Assembly (NCBI GenBank): GCA_045652705.1
Contig: JAZRUV010000008.1
Location: 62,001-126,000 of the forward strand
Length of the DNA stretch: 64,000 nt
Source: UMGS1649 sp045652705
Lineage (GTDB): Bacteria > Bacillota > Clostridia > TANB77 > CAG-465
Direction of reading: 5' to 3'
Below, piece after piece: positions 60,996 through 64,000 of this stretch (its first letter is position 1; each line of letters starts with the position of its first letter). The notes under the pieces are model-generated. The model was not told where the DNA came from. It was given only the letters and a program-made list of their open reading frames with translations, and ran no database searches. The position numbers were made by a program, and so were the translations under genes.

Positions 60996-61681
60996 TATTT
61001 TTTCTCCTTTTTTGTGATAGTAAGTTTTGTGCTAACAATGCAATCTGATTCAATAATACCTCTAATACATGAAACAGGGTATATGATAGAATTTTTACCT
61101 ACAATGGTGCCAGGATTTAAAACCGAGTTGCATCCAACCTCAACATAGTCGCCCAAGAAGGCACCAACCTTACGAAGTCCTGTTTCAATTTGGCCACCGA
61201 TTACGACTTGTGTTTTTGTACTCTTAAGATTAGAAATAATAGCTCCAGCACCAAGATGTGCATAGTTACCTATTACAGAGTCACCAACATAGTTGTAGTG
61301 TGGCAGTTGAACATTATCTAAAATAACAGAGTTTTTAATTTCGGTAGAATTTCCAATAACACAGTTTTTTCCGATAATTACTTTGCCTCGGATAAATGCA
61401 CCGTGACGAATTTCCGTACCATGGTCTATAATAAGTGGACCGTAAAGATGAGCATCATTTGCAATTTTTACATCTTTTGCAATCCATACATTTTCTTTAC
61501 CATCAGAACCAGTATGAAGTGTAAATGTTTGCTTATCCAATGTAGGACCAAGTTTCATAATAAAATTAGCTATTTCAGGTAGAAGTTCCCAAGGATAAGT
61601 TTTTTCTTCAAACAGTCCTTTGGCTAAATGCCGTTCAAAATTGTATAAGTTGTGAACAGTAATGTTAGTATAATCTTCCAT
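60995..61681 (-). CDS. Left-handed beta-helix (hexapeptide-repeat) sugar-nucleotide transferase-like protein
   Basis: 228 residues. After a roughly 75-residue N-terminal part, LbH hexapeptide repeats run from about residue 80 to 205 (VKIANDAHLYGPLIIDHGTE, then FIRGKVIIGKNCVIGNSTEI). This resembles the C-terminal acetyltransferase half of GlmU-type enzymes without the pyrophosphorylase half. Coupled with glmM, it probably acts in UDP-GlcNAc supply, perhaps acetylating glucosamine-1-phosphate; that role is inferred. Confidence 0.8.
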   Translation of the reverse strand: MEDYTNITVHNLYNFERHLAKGLFEEKTYPWELLPEIANFIMKLGPTLDKQTFTLHTGSDGKENVWIAKDVKIANDAHLYGPLIIDHGTEIRHGAFIRGKVIIGKNCVIGNSTEIKNSVILDNVQLPHYNYVGDSVIGNYAHLGAGAIISNLKSTKTQVVIGGQIETGLRKVGAFLGDYVEVGCNSVLNPGTIVGKNSIIYPVSCIRGIIESDCIVSTKLTITKKEKK

Positions 61682-61810
61682 ACATTAACCTCCAATAATT
61701 ATTTTTGGTGAAAATTATGACTGACGTGTATTATATCATAGACCAGGCGGAAATACAACTTGTATAAATGAAGATGGAAATTTATCTAATAGATTCTTAC
61801 AAAAACAAAA

Positions 61811-61835
61811 AGACTAGAGCTATTTACTCTAGTCT
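61811..61835 (-). terminator. Terminator of tRNA-Cys
   Basis: AGACTAGAG (61811-61819) and CTCTAGTCT (61827-61835) form a stem. The minus-strand exit is TTTTTGTTTTTG. Confidence 0.85.
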
Positions 61836-61845
61836 AATAATTTTC

Positions 61846-61919
61846 TGGAGGCGCCACCCGGATTTGAACCGGGGATCAGAGTTTTGCAGACTCGTGCCTT
61901 ACCACTTGGCTATAGCGCC
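61846..61919 (-). tRNA. tRNA-Cys (anticodon GCA)
   Basis: On the minus strand it begins GGCGCTATAGCCAAGTGG and ends GGTGGCGCCTCCA with encoded CCA. The anticodon stem-loop GAGTCTGCAAAACTC carries GCA. The acceptor stem GGCGCTA/TGGCGCC (one G-U) and T arm GGTTCAAATCC are intact. Confidence 0.98.
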
Positions 61920-61974
61920 ATTAATACATTATATTAAAATTATAAAAATATATGCTAATTTTTAGCACGCTTAT

Positions 61975-62003
61975 ATAATAACATTTTTTTTTAGATAAGT
62001 CAA
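61975..62003 (-). promoter_or_regulatory. Promoter of tRNA-Cys
   Basis: TTGACT (62003-61998) and TATTAT (61980-61975) on the minus strand, 17-bp spacer. It overlaps the stop region of the 62000 gene. Confidence 0.65.
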
Positions 62004-62269
62004 CAGATTTTGTCTAATTTGTTTTGGTTTTGATTAGCCATTGTAGAGTTGTTTGTGTTATAAAAGTTAATATAATTTGAGGAGTTTAAAGAGTTCTCAC
62101 AACGTAATTTTTGATTACCCAATAAGGACAAATTATTGCCTAAAGTTTCCACAAAGTATGCAATAGAAAGTAGGTCATCAGCATTATAATGTTCGCTAAT
62201 ATATATAGCAATAGTATTGGCTAGTATAGAAAGTTCTGGACCAGAAACACACCAAAAATTAAAATCCAT
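62000..62269 (-). CDS. Small protein resembling DUF6774-type clostridial proteins
   Basis: 89 residues. FWCVSGPELSILANTIAIYI then SEHYNADDLLSIAYFVETLG matches a short helical family common in Clostridia (pattern GPxLSxLAxxLAxxLSxxELxxLAxFFxxLGDxL). The C-terminus is Asn/Gln-rich low complexity. Function unknown. SD GGAGGGG at 62275-62281 on the minus strand. Confidence 0.7.
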   Translation of the reverse strand: MDFNFWCVSGPELSILANTIAIYISEHYNADDLLSIAYFVETLGNNLSLLGNQKLRCENSLNSSNYINFYNTNNSTMANQNQNKLDKIC

Positions 62270-62437
62270 ATAACCCCTCCATATAATAGTATATTATCAT
62301 TTATTTAGGATGTGAGATAAAAAGATAAAGTGTATACTGTAAATAAATGCGTTATATTGTAAAATAATAAAAAATATGATATAATATAATTATGTAAACA
62401 TATTAACCTAAAAACGATTGAAATAGGAGTGTAAAAA

Positions 62438-62767
62438 ATGGAGCTTTTTTGGATTTTCCCTTTGATTATTATTGTTGTTGCGATTGCTGTATTTTCTGAC
62501 AACAGCGATAAAATTAACTATTTCACAGATAGAGGTGTTGTAGTTAAGACGGAAATAGAGAATTCTAATTCTGAGCACGAGCAGCGTTTTGCTTACCTTA
62601 AATTAAGCCATTGTCAAAAAGTAATAAAAATTGAGGTGAGTGCGTTTGCATGGCCTGCCTATCAGGTGGGAATGGAGAGATTGGAAGAAGTAGCTATAAA
62701 AAGCTACATGGATAATATCCCTGTGGTACTTCCATCACCTAACGGCAGATATACTATCGTGGAATAA
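62438..62767 (+). CDS. Small membrane-anchored protein of unknown function
   Basis: 109 residues. An N-terminal membrane helix (LFWIFPLIIIVVAIAVF) is followed by a small soluble domain, with the pattern GVVVKTEIENSNSEHEQRFA and a C-terminal PSPNGRYTIVE. SD ATAGGAG at 62423-62429. Monocistronic, with its own terminator. I do not recognise a family. Confidence 0.7.
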   Translation: MELFWIFPLIIIVVAIAVFSDNSDKINYFTDRGVVVKTEIENSNSEHEQRFAYLKLSHCQKVIKIEVSAFAWPAYQVGMERLEEVAIKSYMDNIPVVLPSPNGRYTIVE

Positions 62768-62797
62768 GATGAGTGTAAAAACACTCATCTTATTTTA
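62765..62797 (+). terminator. Terminator after the 62438 gene
   Basis: TAAGATGAGTGT (62765-62776), loop AAAA, ACACTCATCTTA (62781-62792), then TTTTATG. A 12-bp perfect stem that starts in the stop codon. Confidence 0.95.
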
Positions 62798-62884
62798 TGT
62801 ATAAAAAATAAATATTATATAGGATGTAAGTAGATAGTAATTGAAAAATATAAGGAAAAATGATAAAATATAGTAGGTGATTTG

Positions 62885-63613
62885 ATGTATTACGAAGTAA
62901 TAGATAATGACAAAAAGAAGTGGATGTTATTGCTACATTGCATATGTTCTAATATGCATATTTTTGATAAACAAATAGAAGAATTAAGTAAAAAATATAA
63001 TATATTGCGTATTGATTTACCAGGGCATGGTAACAGTAAGCATACTTGTACATTAATAGAATTTAAAAAAGTATCAAATGAAATAATAGAAATATTAGAC
63101 AAGTTAAATATAGAAAAGGTTAATATTTGGGGAATATCGCTTGGTGGAGTTGTAGCAAAATATTTATTAGAGGCAATTCCAAATAGAGTTGAAAAAATAA
63201 TATTTGAAGGGCCAGCTTTCACTATTGATAATAAATTATACTTATTTTTATTTAAATTGTTTAATAAGGTTAAATTCCTTCTACCTAAAGGAATATACTT
63301 AAGGGTATTTATATTTATGGTTATTCCTGGTAGAAAACAAAAAAATATGAGAACAATGATGTATAAACAATTAAAATCTACTGATTATAATAAAATAAGT
63401 ATTTGGTTAACACAATTATGCAAAGAGTATAAAAATAAAAATTTAGGGGTTTTAAATAGTGCAAAAGTAAATAAAGTTTATATGCTAGGAGAATATGACT
63501 ACATATTTAAAAATGGAACATTAAACAATGTAAGGAACAATAAATACAATACAATAATTATAAAAAAAGGCTGTGGACATTTATGTCATTTAGAGAGCAA
63601 GTTTTACTTCTAA
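62885..63613 (+). CDS. Alpha/beta hydrolase
   Basis: 242 residues. Oxyanion-hole region LLHCICSN, GHGNSKHT after the first strands, nucleophile elbow GISLGGV, a late Asp (GEYDYIF) and catalytic His in KKGCGHLCHLE. Substrate unknown. AGGTGA at 62875-62880 supports the ATG at 62885 over the TTG three bases earlier. It ends soon after the catalytic His. A paralogue follows. Confidence 0.88.
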   Translation: MYYEVIDNDKKKWMLLLHCICSNMHIFDKQIEELSKKYNILRIDLPGHGNSKHTCTLIEFKKVSNEIIEILDKLNIEKVNIWGISLGGVVAKYLLEAIPNRVEKIIFEGPAFTIDNKLYLFLFKLFNKVKFLLPKGIYLRVFIFMVIPGRKQKNMRTMMYKQLKSTDYNKISIWLTQLCKEYKNKNLGVLNSAKVNKVYMLGEYDYIFKNGTLNNVRNNKYNTIIIKKGCGHLCHLESKFYF

Positions 63614-63695
63614 ATTGACAAGTTTATATGTTTGTTGTATAATAACATGGTTAGTTTGTATATAAATATTTCTAATTAGAGAGGTTGAAAGTAAA

Positions 63696-64000
63696 ATGAT
63701 ATATAATTTGATAGATAACGGCAAATCTAAATGGATTGTACTGTTGCATTGTGTTTGTGGAAACGAAAAAGTTTTTAAATATCAGATGGATATTCTGAAC
63801 AAATACTATAACATATTAGTTATTCGTTTGGCGGGGCATGATATTGACTCTAAAATATCAGAGGCAACATTTGATTTTGTATTGGAAGAAATTCATAAAT
63901 TTGTTGTACAAAAGAATTGCAAAATAGATATTATGGGACTTTCTATGGGAGCAATGATTGCAACAAAGTATGTTTTAAAGTATAAACATGATGTTGAAAA
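63696..64000 (+). CDS. Alpha/beta hydrolase, 5' part only (cut by the window end)
   Basis: An open frame from ATG 63696 runs to the last base, giving about 101 residues. MIYNLIDNGKSKWIVLLHCV aligns with the previous gene (YYEVIDNDKKKWMLLLHCI), and GLSMGAMIATKY is the nucleophile elbow. The two are tandem duplicates. SD GAGAGG at 63679-63684. The rest of the gene lies outside the window. Confidence 0.85.
   Translation, partial: MIYNLIDNGKSKWIVLLHCVCGNEKVFKYQMDILNKYYNILVIRLAGHDIDSKISEATFDFVLEEIHKFVVQKNCKIDIMGLSMGAMIATKYVLKYKHDVE

Noticed and set aside
1..64000. CRISPR arrays, insertion sequences and rRNA genes
   Set aside because: I saw no regularly spaced direct repeats, transposase motifs or rRNA sequence in the window.

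Overview
The window is AT-rich, gene-dense chromosomal DNA of an endospore-forming, low-GC Gram-positive bacterium, most likely a member of the Clostridia. The evidence is the rpsK-rpsD-rpoA-rplQ ribosomal operon tail, the sporulation genes spoIIM, dacF, a CotF-like coat gene and spoVAC-spoVAD-spoVAE, consensus sigma-A promoters (TTGACA-N17-TATAAT), strong AGGAGG ribosome sites, and the absence of any outer-membrane genes. Species cannot be named from the sequence.

Layout. 1-2.7 kb: end of the ribosomal protein/alpha operon, with an unusually long L17. 2.7-4.2 kb: two tandem membrane-anchored paralogues, then about 460 bp without a gene that holds a strong promoter, a structured noncoding transcript and a terminator. 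4.2-12.3 kb: housekeeping and sporulation genes (tmcAL, an RNase H-acetyltransferase fusion, spoIIM, xerD, truA, a DUF805 protein, two unknown accessory genes, tRNA-Leu, dacF).

12.4-35.0 kb: a 22.6-kb co-directional locus that I read as a divergent Tad/type IV pilus-like machine. In order it encodes a CpaB-like SAF protein, two degenerate MinD/ParA-like (TadZ-like) proteins, a TadA-like ATPase with an N-terminal membrane anchor, a fused TadB-TadC-like platform protein, a probable major pilin-like subunit followed by its own terminator, three related small subunits, two long adhesin-like proteins that share an N-terminal domain, two further membrane-anchored proteins, and an 1838-residue secreted protein. 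No prepilin peptidase or secretin is in the window, and the subunits lack the classical prepilin cleavage motif. This is the best large-scale candidate for an undescribed system.

35.1-49.3 kb: AI-2E-family permease, two tandem acyl-CoA synthetase-like enzymes, a class B sortase, a Panacea-domain toxin-antitoxin pair with a palindromic operator, spore coat genes, a PHP phosphoesterase, the spoVA genes and pgeF. 49.3-49.6 kb: a previously unannotated par/Fst-like type I toxin-antitoxin candidate, made of a 29-residue hydrophobic peptide and a convergent small RNA that can pair with its start-codon region and with its terminator loop.

50.3-55.7 kb: an accessory island with a kinase-like protein, a VWA protein, a divergent adenylosuccinate-synthetase homologue and two zinc-ribbon proteins (one a DUF4236 fold carrying a zinc ribbon). 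Part of it is GC-richer than its surroundings, and it may be a stress or conflict system. 55.8-64 kb: a YtrA-type GntR-regulated ABC transporter, a small XRE regulator, glmM with a left-handed beta-helix protein, tRNA-Cys, small unknown genes and two alpha/beta hydrolases, the last cut by the window end. I see no insertion sequence, prophage structural gene, CRISPR array or rRNA gene.
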